Shown here: piece by piece, positions 25,196 to 34,395 of the stretch
Numbering within the stretch: position 1 is the first letter of the stretch
Layout of the letters: every line of letters begins with the position of its first letter
NCBI GenBank assembly: GCA_016841765.1
Contig: JAENYN010000036.1
Coordinates: forward strand, 1-49,642
Direction: 5' to 3'
Source of the DNA: Guptibacillus hwajinpoensis
GTDB taxonomy: Bacteria; Bacillota; Bacilli; Bacillales; Bacillaceae_O
Length of the DNA: 49,642 bases
Notes under the pieces: model-generated
Database searches by the model: none
Told to the model about the DNA's origin: nothing
The model's input: the letters and a program-made list of their open reading frames with translations, nothing else
Program-made: the position numbers and the translations under genes

Positions 25196-26503
25196 TCACT
25201 TTAGTAGTTGTATAAGTCGGTCGGTCCCGTTCACTGCCGACACCTTTTCTTCTGTCCCCTGTTTCAGGAACCTGATGATCTCCGGATAATAATAAATGGC
25301 TTCATCAATGTCAGCCGAAGACCCCCGTTTATATGCTCCGATATTTATCAGGTCCTCCGAATCGCTGTACGTGGCGAGTAAATCGCGGAGCTTGTCCGCT
25401 TTTTGCCTGTGGGCTTCTGGAACAATATGATTCATGACCCTGCTGATGCTCTTCAGAATATTTATCGCCGGAAAATGGCCTTTATTGGCAAGGTGCCGAT
25501 CGAGCACAAAATGCCCATCCAATATGCCGCGGACTGTATCGGAAATCGGCTCATTCAAGTCATCACCGTCAACAAGGACGGTATAAAATGCGGTAATGGT
25601 ACCGTATTGATTCGTACCGGACCGTTCAAGCAGTTTCGGAAGGACGGCGAAGACGGATGGCGTATACCCTTTTGTCGTAGGCGGCTCACCGATGGCGAGA
25701 CCGACTTCCCGCTGAGCCATGGCGACCCTCGTTACTGAATCCATCATGAGCATTACATTCAGCCCCTGATCACGGAAATACTCCGCCAGTGCTGTCGCCG
25801 TATAAGCGCCTTTTATTCTCATCAGTGCAGGCTGGTCGGATGTGGCAACAACGACAATCGAACGTTCCAGCCCTTCTTGCCCGAGATCCCGTTCCACGAA
25901 CTCCCTTACTTCCCTTCCGCGCTCACCTATCAAAGCGATGATGTTAATGTCCGCTGTCGTATTCCGGGCCACCATACCGAGCAGCGTGCTCTTTCCGACT
26001 CCGCTTCCTGCAAAAATGCCGATCCGCTGGCCTTTGCCGACGGTAAGCAGGCTGTCGATCGCACGGACACCGACCTCAATGCTTTCTTTGATCGGCGGCC
26101 GTTCCAATGGGTTCGGCGGTTCGCTCTCTGTTGTCGCACTTGCAAGGCCGCGCGGCATCGGCTGGCCGTCCATCGGCACTCCGAGTGAATCAACCACCTT
26201 GCCGATCAGCGCATCCCCCACCTTTATTTCAAGCGGTGATCCGGTTGCTTCGACAAGACTCCCGGGACTGATCTCCTGTATGGACAAAAACGGCATCAGC
26301 AAAACGGACTCATCCGTGAATCCGACGACTTCCGCTTTTACCTTCCGTTTGTTTTTTGTGCCGACATGTATGTAACAGAGTTCCCCGACTGACGCCTGCG
26401 GGCCGCGCGCTTCAATCATCAGGCCGACAACGCGTGTAACTTTTCCATACCGTTTCAGCGGATCGATTTCACTCACTCTGCCGATCAGCGATTCAATCCC
26501 CAT
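25196..26503 (-). CDS. fliI: Flagellar type III export ATPase FliI
   Basis: FliI is the F1-beta-like ATPase that energises or primes flagellar export. The 435-aa protein shows Walker A AGSGVGKST (about residues 167-175), the FliI/YscN signature ALIGERGREVREFVERDLG, and the Walker B region NVMLMMDSVTRVAMAQREV, with a C-terminal helical domain. It overlaps fliH by 11 bp, consistent with the FliH2-FliI complex. Confidence 0.98.
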   Translation of the reverse strand: MGIESLIGRVSEIDPLKRYGKVTRVVGLMIEARGPQASVGELCYIHVGTKNKRKVKAEVVGFTDESVLLMPFLSIQEISPGSLVEATGSPLEIKVGDALIGKVVDSLGVPMDGQPMPRGLASATTESEPPNPLERPPIKESIEVGVRAIDSLLTVGKGQRIGIFAGSGVGKSTLLGMVARNTTADINIIALIGERGREVREFVERDLGQEGLERSIVVVATSDQPALMRIKGAYTATALAEYFRDQGLNVMLMMDSVTRVAMAQREVGLAIGEPPTTKGYTPSVFAVLPKLLERSGTNQYGTITAFYTVLVDGDDLNEPISDTVRGILDGHFVLDRHLANKGHFPAINILKSISRVMNHIVPEAHRQKADKLRDLLATYSDSEDLINIGAYKRGSSADIDEAIYYYPEIIRFLKQGTEEKVSAVNGTDRLIQLLK

Positions 26504-27305
26504 CGTTCCGCCCGCTTTCCATCATCTCTGTCAGCTTTCTTCTTATTTCAGACAACTGGCTGTCGACCGATGCATCGATTCTTCCAAAGGAAGATTCGAG
26601 AATGCAGCTAAGAGGCTCAAGACGGTCATCAGGATAAACGGAAAACTGGACTTCCTTTTGGAGAGCTTCCTTAAAGTCATCAACTTTGTCTGAGATCAGC
26701 ACAAATTGTTCGGGATGCACATAGATGTCGATTTCCCCGTGGGTACGGGCTTCTTTTATCACTTCTGTCACGATGTTCCGGAACAGCACTTTATTTTCAT
26801 CCAACTCCGTTTTCACGATCTGTTCCGCTGCTCTCAATCCGAGTGACAGCAATTGAAACTCGGAATCTTCCAGCCGCTTTTGGGAACGGCGTTTTGTCTC
26901 GCTTACTATTTTGGCGGCTTCCTCTAAACGGTTCCGGTATTCATTTTCTGCTGCATTCCTGCCTTCGATAAGCCCCTGTTGATATCCTGAGCTCCTGGCC
27001 TCTTCCGCCAGCACTTGTTTTTCCTGCTCCCAGCGGGTCCTTTCATCATTGACAGCTGTAATTGCATCTGCAGCATCTTTTTCGGCTTCCTCAAGCAGCT
27101 TTGCTGCCCGGGCACGCGCTTCTGCAAGAATGATTTCAGCCTGTTTGCCGGCATCTTCCTTCACTTGGGTGCCTTTTTCCGTTTCCTCTTGCGTATCGTC
27201 CGGTTCCGAATTTTGCAGAAAGAATGGCTTGATGCCGATGACCTTCTCACTGGCAATTTCGAAATTCGCACTTGCTGCTTTCAGAATGTTAGACAATAAT
27301 ATCAT
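26493..27305 (-). CDS. fliH: Flagellar export ATPase regulator FliH
   Basis: FliH is the peripheral-stalk homologue that dimerises, binds FliI and anchors it at the C-ring. The 270-aa protein has a short N-terminus, a long Ala/Glu-rich coiled coil (about residues 45-150, for example AKLLEEAEKDAADAITAV), and a globular C-terminal domain with EIDIYVHPEQFVLI and LEPLSCILESSFGRIDASVD. It overlaps fliG by 17 bp and fliI by 11 bp. Confidence 0.95.
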   Translation of the reverse strand: MILLSNILKAASANFEIASEKVIGIKPFFLQNSEPDDTQEETEKGTQVKEDAGKQAEIILAEARARAAKLLEEAEKDAADAITAVNDERTRWEQEKQVLAEEARSSGYQQGLIEGRNAAENEYRNRLEEAAKIVSETKRRSQKRLEDSEFQLLSLGLRAAEQIVKTELDENKVLFRNIVTEVIKEARTHGEIDIYVHPEQFVLISDKVDDFKEALQKEVQFSVYPDDRLEPLSCILESSFGRIDASVDSQLSEIRRKLTEMMESGRNDGD

Positions 27306-28308
27306 CTCCCCCGCCGCGGGCTATGACAATTTCGCCTGCGTCTTCAAGCCTTCTGATAATCGCGACAATCCGCGTCTGCGCTTCCTCCACATCCCGAAGC
27401 CGGACCGGACCCATAAACTCCATTTCTTCCTTGAATGTTTCGCTCATTCGGGAAGACATGTTTTTGAACACGATTTCTTTGACCTCTTCACTGGCGACTT
27501 TGAGGGCAAGAATCAGGTCTTCATTTTCAACTTCACGGATAACCCGCTGGATCGCCCTGCTGTCTAGCGTGACAATGTCTTCAAATACAAACATCCTCTT
27601 TTTGATTTCTTCCGCAAGTTCCGGATCCTGGATTTCAAGTGCATCGAGGATCGTCCGCTCCGTGCTTCTGTCGACCCCGTTAAGGACTTCGACAACCGCT
27701 TCTATCCCGCCGGCCTGCGTATAATCCTGTGTGACGGTAGTCGACAGGTTCCGTTCGAGGATTTGTTCCACCTCGTTGACAATTTCAGGCGAAGTGCTGT
27801 CCATGACCGCAATCCGCCTGGCGATGTCAGCCTGCATTTCATGGGGCAGTTCCGACAAAATCTGGCCGGCCTGTTCCGACTCCAGGTAGGATAAAATCAA
27901 GGCGATCGTCTGCGGATGCTCATTCTGGATAAAGTTCAGAATCTGTGAGGGATCCGCCTTTCTCGCAAAATCGAACGGCCGGACCTGCAGAGTTGAGGTA
28001 AGCCTGCCGATTATGCTGTCAGCCTCGCCCTTGCCAAGCGCTTTTTCCAGAACGGTCCGGGCATAACCGATGCCGCCCTGGGTGATATAATCCTTTGCGA
28101 GCGCGGTCTGGTGAAACTCTTCCAGCACTTTTTCCTTCATGCCGCCATCCACTTTGCGGACAGAAGAAATTTCAAGGGTCAGCTTCTCGATTTCCTCTTC
28201 GGACAAATACTTATATACCTGGGCAGAAACGTCTGGTCCCATCGAAATCAGAAGTATGGCCGCTTTTTGTTTGCCTGTAAGCTCTGTTGGATGTTTCATA
28301 TTTGGCAC
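27289..28308 (-). CDS. fliG: Flagellar motor switch protein FliG
   Basis: FliG is the C-ring rotor protein touching the MS ring and the stator, where torque is generated. The 339-aa protein begins with the FliF-binding domain (KQKAAILLISMGPDVSAQVY), has the middle EHPQTIALILSYLESEQAG motif that contacts FliM, and a C-terminal torque domain with the charged helix LDSRAIQRVIREVENEDLIL. It lies 5 bp after fliF and overlaps fliH. Confidence 0.98.
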   Translation of the reverse strand: MPNMKHPTELTGKQKAAILLISMGPDVSAQVYKYLSEEEIEKLTLEISSVRKVDGGMKEKVLEEFHQTALAKDYITQGGIGYARTVLEKALGKGEADSIIGRLTSTLQVRPFDFARKADPSQILNFIQNEHPQTIALILSYLESEQAGQILSELPHEMQADIARRIAVMDSTSPEIVNEVEQILERNLSTTVTQDYTQAGGIEAVVEVLNGVDRSTERTILDALEIQDPELAEEIKKRMFVFEDIVTLDSRAIQRVIREVENEDLILALKVASEEVKEIVFKNMSSRMSETFKEEMEFMGPVRLRDVEEAQTRIVAIIRRLEDAGEIVIARGGGDDIIV

Positions 28309-28313
28309 TCCTC

Positions 28314-29918
28314 CTAATCCTCTGAAAGCCAGGTTCTAAGCAGCTTCGCGAATTCTTCAGGCTGCTCTTTGGCCATCCGCTCAAGCTGGCTCCGCTTCAC
28401 TTTGCCTTCATCCATGTGATCAACGTTCACATCAGGAACGTCGGGTATATATGATTCTTCACTGAACCGGTATTCTTCCGTTTCCGATTCAGCCTTATTG
28501 CGTCTGCGTGACTTAATAATGGCTGCCGCAGCCGCCCCGATCAACGCGAGCAGCAGTGCCGCGCCTGCCGCATAAGCCCAAAGTGGAATTGCAGCCAGGC
28601 CGCTTTCCTCGGGCATTTCAGCCTTCCCGTTGAACTGCTGGACTGAGACATAAATTTTATTTTCAATTTCTTCTTTTGTTAATGGGTTTTGACCCCCACC
28701 ATTTTGGATGGTCGTCCGAATGATTGTGTTAAGGATTTCCTTTATGTCATTTACGCTTTCAGGCGGAAGTGAACTCGGATTATCTGCGACCGGCGGTTCG
28801 ACGACGACCTGGATGCCCACATCTCGGACGGTATAGGGCGACTCCGTGATTTCTTTCCGGATCCGGTTCACATCGTTGTTGATGCGTTCTTCGATCCGCT
28901 CATAGTCACCCGTTCCCTGCGGATCTTCTCCCTGATATGTCTCTATATCGTCACTCCCGCTCAATGTTCCGCCAGCCATTTCCTGGTTGCCGGTAAACGT
29001 CTCTGTAATCCGCTCGACACTTACAGCGAGACCTTCCATGTTTTCTTTATCAACAGGCTCCACCAGTTCTTCCTGGCGATTTTCCTTTGTGAAATCGATG
29101 TCGGTGGATACGGAAACGACAACTTTTTCAGGACCCATCATCATGCTCAACATCCGCTGAACTTCACGCTGGATGTCATGCTCAATCTGTTTTTTGATGG
29201 CATGCTGTTCCTCAAAAGCGGACAATGTCGAATTACTTTTTTCGGAAATCATAGAAAAATCCTCAAAAAACTGATTAGTGATGACGATATTATCAGTAGG
29301 AAGGCTTGGTACACTTTTAGATGCGAGATGATACATCGCTTTTATTTGTTCTGGTTTAAACGAGTAACCCGGCTGTGTATGTAAGACGATAGAGGCCGAA
29401 GCAGGTTCCTCTTTGTCGGTGACCCAGATGCTTTGTTCAGGAAGTGTGATCATCACCTTTGCATCCTCGACACCGTCCATGCCTTTCAGCAGACCGGCAA
29501 GCTCAGTTTGTGTCGCTTCAAGTTTCAGGACTTTGAATTCATTGTCCGTCATGCCAAAACCAGCATTTTCGCCAAAGAACGAGTAATCGATTGTTCCTGA
29601 ATCCGGTATCCCTTCGGCGGCAAGCTCGACTTTGAGTGAATCCACCACTTCTTCAGGGACATAAATGGCTGTCCCGCCATCACCGAGTTCCGATTTTACC
29701 CCGCGGCTGTCAAGCGTCTCCTTAATCTGCCCTGTTTCCCTCACTGAAAGGTTGGTATAAAGGGGGACAAGATTAACCCTCGAAGCGAAAAAGCTTGTTC
29801 CGGCAAGCAGCAGGATGAATATGATTATACTTCCGATCATCATTCCTTTTTGTTCCTTTGAGCGGCTTTTCCAAAACTCTTCTGCTTTGTTTTTATAGAT
29901 TAATAGCTTTTCATTCAT
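28314..29918 (-). CDS. fliF: Flagellar MS-ring protein FliF
   Basis: FliF forms the membrane/supramembrane ring that starts basal body assembly and houses the export gate. The 534-aa protein has two membrane helices, near residues 26-46 and 444-467, framing ring-building domains with LYTNLSVRETGQIKETLDSR and the YscJ-like core ARVMITLPE-type segment seen here as AKVMITLPEQS. The cytoplasmic end EEFAKLLRTWLSED is the FliG-binding helix. It follows fliE with a 42-bp gap. Confidence 0.98.
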   Translation of the reverse strand: MNEKLLIYKNKAEEFWKSRSKEQKGMMIGSIIIFILLLAGTSFFASRVNLVPLYTNLSVRETGQIKETLDSRGVKSELGDGGTAIYVPEEVVDSLKVELAAEGIPDSGTIDYSFFGENAGFGMTDNEFKVLKLEATQTELAGLLKGMDGVEDAKVMITLPEQSIWVTDKEEPASASIVLHTQPGYSFKPEQIKAMYHLASKSVPSLPTDNIVITNQFFEDFSMISEKSNSTLSAFEEQHAIKKQIEHDIQREVQRMLSMMMGPEKVVVSVSTDIDFTKENRQEELVEPVDKENMEGLAVSVERITETFTGNQEMAGGTLSGSDDIETYQGEDPQGTGDYERIEERINNDVNRIRKEITESPYTVRDVGIQVVVEPPVADNPSSLPPESVNDIKEILNTIIRTTIQNGGGQNPLTKEEIENKIYVSVQQFNGKAEMPEESGLAAIPLWAYAAGAALLLALIGAAAAAIIKSRRRNKAESETEEYRFSEESYIPDVPDVNVDHMDEGKVKRSQLERMAKEQPEEFAKLLRTWLSED

Positions 29919-29960
29919 AGTTTCCCCCGGCTTTATCTCAACAAATCATGGCTGGATCAA

Positions 29961-30266
29961 TCAAATTTGCATTCGCATGATTTCCTGGTAGGCTTCTATT
30001 GCTTTGTTGCGGATTTCGACAGTAGCCTGCAAGGAAATGCTGGCTTTTTGGGCAGTGATCATCACCTGGTGCAAATCATCAATCTGTCCGTTTGCAAGTT
30101 TCGTTGTTGCAAGGTCGGATTCTTTCTGGATGCTATTCACATCGTTCATGGAATTTTTCAATGCTTCAGAGAAGGATTGGATGGATTGGGCTGCTGTCTT
30201 CCCTGCAGCCGGCTTGTCTATGTATGCAGATTGCTGAAAAAGATTAACTGCTCCTATTGGATCCAA
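29961..30266 (-). CDS. fliE: Flagellar MS-ring/rod junction protein FliE
   Basis: FliE connects the MS ring to the proximal rod and is the first exported rod component. The 101-aa product ends with the diagnostic DDLHQVMITAQKASISLQAT and VEIRNKAIEAYQEIMRMQI. The start is a TTG (30264-30266) with GAGGTG 8 nt upstream; there is no other usable start nearby, and the length fits the family (about 100-106 aa). Confidence 0.95.
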   Translation of the reverse strand: MDPIGAVNLFQQSAYIDKPAAGKTAAQSIQSFSEALKNSMNDVNSIQKESDLATTKLANGQIDDLHQVMITAQKASISLQATVEIRNKAIEAYQEIMRMQI

Positions 30267-30280
30267 TGGATTTCACCTCT

Positions 30281-30304
30281 TTATTTTCCGATTTATTTTC
30301 CGAT
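30281..30304 (-). repeat. Tandem 12-bp duplication at the flgC stop codon
   Basis: On the minus strand ATCGGAAAATAA occurs twice back to back. It encodes Ile-Gly-Lys-stop, so the duplication copied the last three codons and stop of flgC in frame. The second copy lies in the gap just before the fliE ribosome binding site. Confidence 0.85.
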
Positions 30305-30748
30305 TTCAAGCGCCTTCATGAGCATACCCTTTGATGCGTTCAAGGCTGTGACATTTGCTTCATAAGATCGGGTTGCGCTCATCAAGTCGACCATCTCTTT
30401 AAGCGGATCGACATTTGGCAATTGCACATAGCCTTCTTCATTAGCATCCGGATGGTCAGGCTGGTACATTAGCTTAAATGGCGTCTTATCCTCTTGTATT
30501 TCGGTCACTTTCACTCCACCTGAGCTTGTGGTGTTGTTTTTCATCATCGCGCTGCTCAGCTGGCTCCTGAACGTTCCGGCTGGTTCCATTGCTACCATTT
30601 TGCGGCGGTACGGCTCCCATTCCCAGTTTTTATTCATCTTCGCTCTTGTTGTATCGACGTTCGCCATATTGGATGATATGACATCCATGCGCAGGCGCTG
30701 TGCAGTCAGGGCAGAAGCGCTGTTATTCAAAGAATTGAAAATTGACAT
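30293..30748 (-). CDS. flgC: Flagellar proximal rod protein FlgC
   Basis: FlgC is a proximal rod subunit. The 151-aa protein begins with the axial-protein signature LNNSASALTAQRLRMDVISS and NMANVDTTRA, and ends with PLKEMVDLMSATRSYEANVT, both helices forming the rod core. Length fits the family. It starts 3 bp after flgB with AAAGGAGG upstream; its stop codon has been duplicated together with the last codons. Confidence 0.97.
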   Translation of the reverse strand: MSIFNSLNNSASALTAQRLRMDVISSNMANVDTTRAKMNKNWEWEPYRRKMVAMEPAGTFRSQLSSAMMKNNTTSSGGVKVTEIQEDKTPFKLMYQPDHPDANEEGYVQLPNVDPLKEMVDLMSATRSYEANVTALNASKGMLMKALEIGK

Positions 30749-30751
30749 CCG

Positions 30752-31153
30752 TTATCTGCCTCCTTTTATGACCGTCTGCAGGCTGTTGAATTTGCCATTG
30801 ATCCTGTCAGTAAGGGCATTGTAATAAATCTGGTTTTTCGCCATTTCTGCCATTTCCTGATCGATGTCGACGTTATTTCCGTTATGGTTATACATCGTTC
30901 CCTGGCGCTGCTGAATGGAAAGGTGCCCGCCTGGGTGCCCGCCCGCAAAATCGAAATGGCGGCGGTCGGTCTTTTTCGCCTCAAGTCCAGCAACCGATTG
31001 GCCCAGAACATCTCTGAATTTGACGTCCTTCGCTTTATAATTGGGCGTATCAACGTTTGCTATATTGCTTGAAATGGCTTTTTGCTTCAAAGAAGCATAG
31101 TCCAGTGAGCGTTCAAGGACCCCAAATGTTTGCGGTGAAAATAATTTCATCAT
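30752..31153 (-). CDS. flgB: Flagellar proximal rod protein FlgB
   Basis: FlgB is the proximal rod protein and the first gene of the fla/che operon. The 133-aa product carries LERSLDYASLKQKAISSNIA and NVDTPNYKAKDVKF near the N-terminus and the axial C-terminal helix. Two consecutive ATG codons (31153 and 31150) follow GTGAGGAT; the open frame continues upstream for 22 codons into the predicted leader but lacks family similarity there. The operon promoter lies about 77 bp upstream. Confidence 0.96.
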   Translation of the reverse strand: MMKLFSPQTFGVLERSLDYASLKQKAISSNIANVDTPNYKAKDVKFRDVLGQSVAGLEAKKTDRRHFDFAGGHPGGHLSIQQRQGTMYNHNGNNVDIDQEMAEMAKNQIYYNALTDRINGKFNSLQTVIKGGR

Positions 31154-31229
31154 CCGAATCCTCACTTTTACAGAATTTCCTGTCGAAATCTCATAGAAAT
31201 TAGCAATCTTTGTATACACTTGCCTCTTT

Positions 31230-31258
31230 ATTGTAAATAAAAGAAAATTTGTTGTCTA
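31230..31258 (-). promoter_or_regulatory. Sigma-A-type promoter of the fla/che operon
   Basis: Minus-strand -35 TAGACA (31253-31258), a 17-bp spacer and -10 TACAAT (31230-31235) give one to two mismatches per box. Predicted start is near 31223, some 70 nt before flgB. The spacer carries AATTTTCTTTTATTT (31249 down to 31235), an 11/15 match to the CodY box AATTTTCWGAAAATT; CodY represses this operon in B. subtilis, so binding here is plausible but unproven. Confidence 0.7.
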
Positions 31259-31537
31259 TGCTGTCAATCATTCTGCTTGAGTTTTTCGTCAAAAAGTACT
31301 ATTTTACCCTCATAATTACATTCATAAACACGAAATATTAATTTTAAAGGGAAAATTTAGATTACTTGGAAAATATTATTAACATATAAATTTGAAGTGA
31401 TCCTTCATTTCCTCGCAGGACGAACGATCAAATTCTGACATCACGAGGGGACCATATTTGTTTACATAATAAATTGAACAGTAAACAACAAACCTTTCAT
31501 TCAATTCATTGTGAATTTCAACTTAAGAATCCCTCCT
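31259..31537. other. AT-rich gene-free region upstream of the fla/che promoter
   Basis: About 280 bp without a supportable gene. It is markedly AT-rich, as expected for an upstream regulatory region. The clearest structure is a perfect 8-bp inverted repeat, TTGTTTAC (31458-31465) and GTAAACAA (31481-31488), some 200 bp upstream of the -35 box. In B. subtilis DegU-P with SwrA acts upstream of this operon; I cannot recognise a specific site for them here. Confidence 0.5.
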
Positions 31538-31580
31538 AGTACCTGCAACGGAATATCAACACTAGCGTTTAACAGAGCCT
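31538..31580 (+). repeat. Truncated interspersed repeat (copy 1)
   Basis: This 43-bp segment (AGTACCTGCAACGGAA ... GCGTTTAACAGAGCCT) recurs at 49590-49631 in the opposite orientation with a single 1-bp indel. The AACAGAGCC end resembles insertion-sequence termini, and related interspersed sequences are common in Bacillus genomes as I recall. Here it abuts the codY terminator. No transposase is present. Confidence 0.8.
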
Positions 31581-31584
31581 TAAC

Positions 31585-31619
31585 AAAAAAGCCCTGACTG
31601 ATAAACAGTCAGGGCTTTT
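31585..31619 (-). terminator. Intrinsic terminator after codY
   Basis: A perfect 10-bp stem (GCCCTGACTG with CAGTCAGGGC, 5-nt loop) followed on the minus strand by TTTTTT. It lies 10 bp past the codY stop and isolates the housekeeping operon from fla/che. Confidence 0.93.
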
Positions 31620-31629
31620 CTAAGTATAA

Positions 31630-32409
31630 TTAGTTTGTTTTCAGTTTGGACAGTTCGACAAGGAACTTATCGTTCAACACTTTAATATAAGTTCCTTTCA
31701 TGCCAAGTGATCTTGATTCAATGACACCGGCACTTTCCAGCTTGCGCAGGGCATTTACGATAACTGAGCGTGTGATGCCGACGCGGTCGGCAATTTTACT
31801 TGCGACAAGAAGGCCTTCGTTGCCGTCAAGTTCTTCGAAAATATGCTCAATAGCTTCAAGTTCACTGTATGATAATGAACTGATGGCCATTTGCACAACG
31901 GCTTTGCTTCTTGCTTCCTCTTCAATTTCCTCCGCCTTTTCCCGGAGAATTTCCATGCCGACAACAGTAGCGCCGTATTCAGCAAGGATGAGGTCCTCAT
32001 CATGGAACTCGTTTTTCACCCTGGAAAGGATCAATGTGCCGAGGCGTTCTCCGCCGCCAATGATCGGTACGACCGTTGTCAGTCCGGATTTGAATAGTTC
32101 CCGATTCTCCACCGGGAATGCGGTGTACTCACTGTTTATGTCCAGGTTAGCAGTCGTTTCGGACACATTGAAGAGATTTTTTGTATACTCCGGCGGAAAC
32201 TGCCGATCGGCAAGCATTTTTTTCATCCGCTCATTTTCGATTTCCTGGTTAATGGCAAACCCGAGAAGTTTCCCCCTTCTGCTTACAACGAAAATATTTG
32301 CTGTGATGACATCGCGGAGAGACTCTGCCATTTCTTTAAAATTCACAGGCTTTCCTGCGGCCTCCTGGAGCATAGCATTGATTTTACGTGTCTTTTCCAA
32401 TAAATTCAT
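31630..32409 (-). CDS. codY: GTP- and branched-chain amino acid-sensing repressor CodY
   Basis: CodY is the global regulator of nutrient starvation in low-GC Gram-positives; isoleucine, leucine, valine and GTP activate it. The 259-aa protein has the N-terminal GAF-type ligand domain ([40 protein letters not shown]) and the C-terminal winged helix with the recognition helix [20 protein letters not shown] (about residues 204-223). The start is the ATG at 32409, one codon inside an in-frame TTG, with GGGAGG upstream. It ends the xerC-hslV-hslU-codY operon and sits next to fla/che, one of its known targets in B. subtilis. Confidence 0.98.
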   Translation of the reverse strand: MNLLEKTRKINAMLQEAAGKPVNFKEMAESLRDVITANIFVVSRRGKLLGFAINQEIENERMKKMLADRQFPPEYTKNLFNVSETTANLDINSEYTAFPVENRELFKSGLTTVVPIIGGGERLGTLILSRVKNEFHDEDLILAEYGATVVGMEILREKAEEIEEEARSKAVVQMAISSLSYSELEAIEHIFEELDGNEGLLVASKIADRVGITRSVIVNALRKLESAGVIESRSLGMKGTYIKVLNDKFLVELSKLKTN

Positions 32410-32431
32410 CAAAATTGCCTCCCTGTTAATC

Positions 32432-33832
32432 CTATAAAATATATTGACTCAAATCACGGTTCTTAGCAATTTTCTGAAGTTTTTCATCGACATATTGAGG
32501 GGTGATCTTTATGGTGTCCATCGTAATATCCGGTGCTTCAAATAAGAGGTCTTCCAAAAGCCGTTCCATGATCGTCTGCAGCCTCCTGGCCCCGATATTG
32601 TCTGTATCCTGATTAACCTCATATGCAATTTCTGCAATCTTACGAATAGCATCGTCAGAAAATTCAAGTTGTATACCTTCTGTTTCCAACAGAGCCTGAT
32701 ACTGCTTGAGAAGGGCATTGTCAGGTTCTATAAGGATGCGGTAAAAGTCTTCCGCTGTAAGATCGATCAATTCAACCCGGATCGGGAATCTCCCCTGGAG
32801 TTCAGGAATCAGGTCAGACGGCTTTGCCATATGGAATGCCCCGGCAGCGACAAACAACACATGGTCTGTTTTAACCTGTCCGTATTTAGTTGTAATCGTC
32901 GACCCTTCAACTATCGGCAAAATATCGCGCTGAACCCCTTCACGGGATACATCGGCAGAATTTTGGTTTTTTCCAGCTATTTTGTCGATTTCATCTATAA
33001 ATATGATTCCCATATGTTCTGCCCTTGAAACAGCTTCCTGAGACACCTCATCCATATCGATCAGTTTTTGGGCTTCTTCCTGGATCAGATATGTCCGGGC
33101 CTCTGAAACAGGCAGCTTCTTCTTTTTCTTTTTCTTCGGCATAAAGCCGCCAAGGGCATCCTGGAAATTCATGCCCATTTGCTCCATTCCCGAGCCTTGA
33201 AGCATATCAAACATGTTTTGCTGCTGTTCTTCCACTTCGATGGTGACCATCTTATCTTCCATTTCCCCGAGTGCCAGCTTATGGGCTGCCTGCCGGCGCT
33301 GCTGAGCGATTGATTGTTCTTCTTGTTTGTTCGCTGATGAATCTTCGTCCTGTCCGTTTGCCTGTCCGCCAAACAGCATTTCAAACGGGTTTTTCATATT
33401 CTGGTTTTTTGACTTGGAAGGGACGAGAACTTCCACAAGGCGCCTATTGGCATTTTCCTCTGCCTTTTCCTGGACGGTTTCCATTTTTTCCTCTTTGACG
33501 AGACGGACCGATGTCTCAACAAGGTCACGGACCATCGATTCCACGTCACGGCCGACATAGCCGACTTCGGTGAACTTCGTGGCTTCGACTTTGACAAAGG
33601 GTGCGCCTACAAGCTTGGCAAGCCGCCTTGCAATTTCCGTTTTCCCTACGCCGGTCGGGCCGATCATCAAAATATTTTTAGGAACCACTTCGTCCTTCAG
33701 CTTATTATCGAGGAGGCTTCTGCGGTAACGATTGCGAAGTGCTACTGACACCGCACGCTTTGCATTATTTTGGCCAATGATGTACTGATCGAGCCGATCC
33801 ACGATTTGCCTGGGCGTCAAACTTGTTGTCAT
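32432..33832 (-). CDS. hslU: HslU (ClpY) AAA+ unfoldase
   Basis: HslU is the ATPase that unfolds substrates for the HslV peptidase. The 466-aa protein (467 in B. subtilis) has Walker A GPTGVGKT (58-65), Walker [12 protein letters not shown], and the family C-terminal tail NRDLSQYIL that inserts into HslV. The I domain (about 110-240) carries a run of seven lysines (233-239). An upstream in-frame extension is discarded: the chosen ATG has AGGAGG at good spacing and matches the family start. Gap to codY 22 bp. Confidence 0.98.
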   Translation of the reverse strand: MTTSLTPRQIVDRLDQYIIGQNNAKRAVSVALRNRYRRSLLDNKLKDEVVPKNILMIGPTGVGKTEIARRLAKLVGAPFVKVEATKFTEVGYVGRDVESMVRDLVETSVRLVKEEKMETVQEKAEENANRRLVEVLVPSKSKNQNMKNPFEMLFGGQANGQDEDSSANKQEEQSIAQQRRQAAHKLALGEMEDKMVTIEVEEQQQNMFDMLQGSGMEQMGMNFQDALGGFMPKKKKKKKLPVSEARTYLIQEEAQKLIDMDEVSQEAVSRAEHMGIIFIDEIDKIAGKNQNSADVSREGVQRDILPIVEGSTITTKYGQVKTDHVLFVAAGAFHMAKPSDLIPELQGRFPIRVELIDLTAEDFYRILIEPDNALLKQYQALLETEGIQLEFSDDAIRKIAEIAYEVNQDTDNIGARRLQTIMERLLEDLLFEAPDITMDTIKITPQYVDEKLQKIAKNRDLSQYIL

Positions 33833-33849
33833 TGGATTACCTCCTGATA

Positions 33850-34395
33850 TTATAATTTTTCGAGGACAATCTGGTCGTTTGTGTATACACAAATTTCACC
33901 CGCGATTTCAAGGGCAGCCCTTGCGATGCCCGTGGCATCGAGTGTGTCGCCGGCATGCTGTTTCAGCGCCCGCCCGGCTGCAAGCGCATAGTTGCCGCCT
34001 GATCCGATAGCAAGGATGCCGTCATCCGGCTCAATCACTTCACCGGTGCCTGAAATAAGGAGCATGCCGTCTTTATTCATGATGATCAGCATCGCTTCAA
34101 GCTTTCTGAGCATTTTATCGCTGCGCCATTCTTTCGCCAGTTCGACGGCAGCACGCTGCAGGTTGCCGTTAAATTCCTCAAGTTTGCCTTCAAACTTTTC
34201 AAACAATGTGAACGCATCAGCGACAGAGCCGGCAAAACCGGCAAGCACTTTGCCTCCATACAGCCTTCTCACCTTTTTGGCGGTATGCTTCATCACCACA
34301 GCATTTCCGAATGTCACCTGGCCGTCTCCCGCCATAGCGGATTCGCCTTTATGCCGGACCGCAAATATGGTTGTTGCATGAAACCCTGCTTCCAC
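33850..34395 (-). CDS. hslV: HslV (ClpQ) peptidase subunit
   Basis: HslV is the proteasome-beta-like peptidase that forms double hexamers with HslU caps. The 181-aa protein contains the family body ([57 protein letters not shown]-like segment). It starts with GTG after GGGAGG and begins [11 protein letters not shown], so removal of Met would not expose Ser or Thr; B. subtilis ClpQ begins MSS and is thought to use Ser. The Thr pair aligned with E. coli Thr1 lies at residues 8-9, so longer processing, or a non-standard nucleophile, would be needed. Confidence 0.96.
   Translation of the reverse strand: MEAGFHATTIFAVRHKGESAMAGDGQVTFGNAVVMKHTAKKVRRLYGGKVLAGFAGSVADAFTLFEKFEGKLEEFNGNLQRAAVELAKEWRSDKMLRKLEAMLIIMNKDGMLLISGTGEVIEPDDGILAIGSGGNYALAAGRALKQHAGDTLDATGIARAALEIAGEICVYTNDQIVLEKL

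Noticed and set aside
33115-33150. Run of seven lysine codons in hslU, which might suggest a slippery frameshift site.
   Set aside because: The frame is intact through the run, the residues fall in the variable I domain, and similar lysine-rich stretches occur in Bacillus ClpY.
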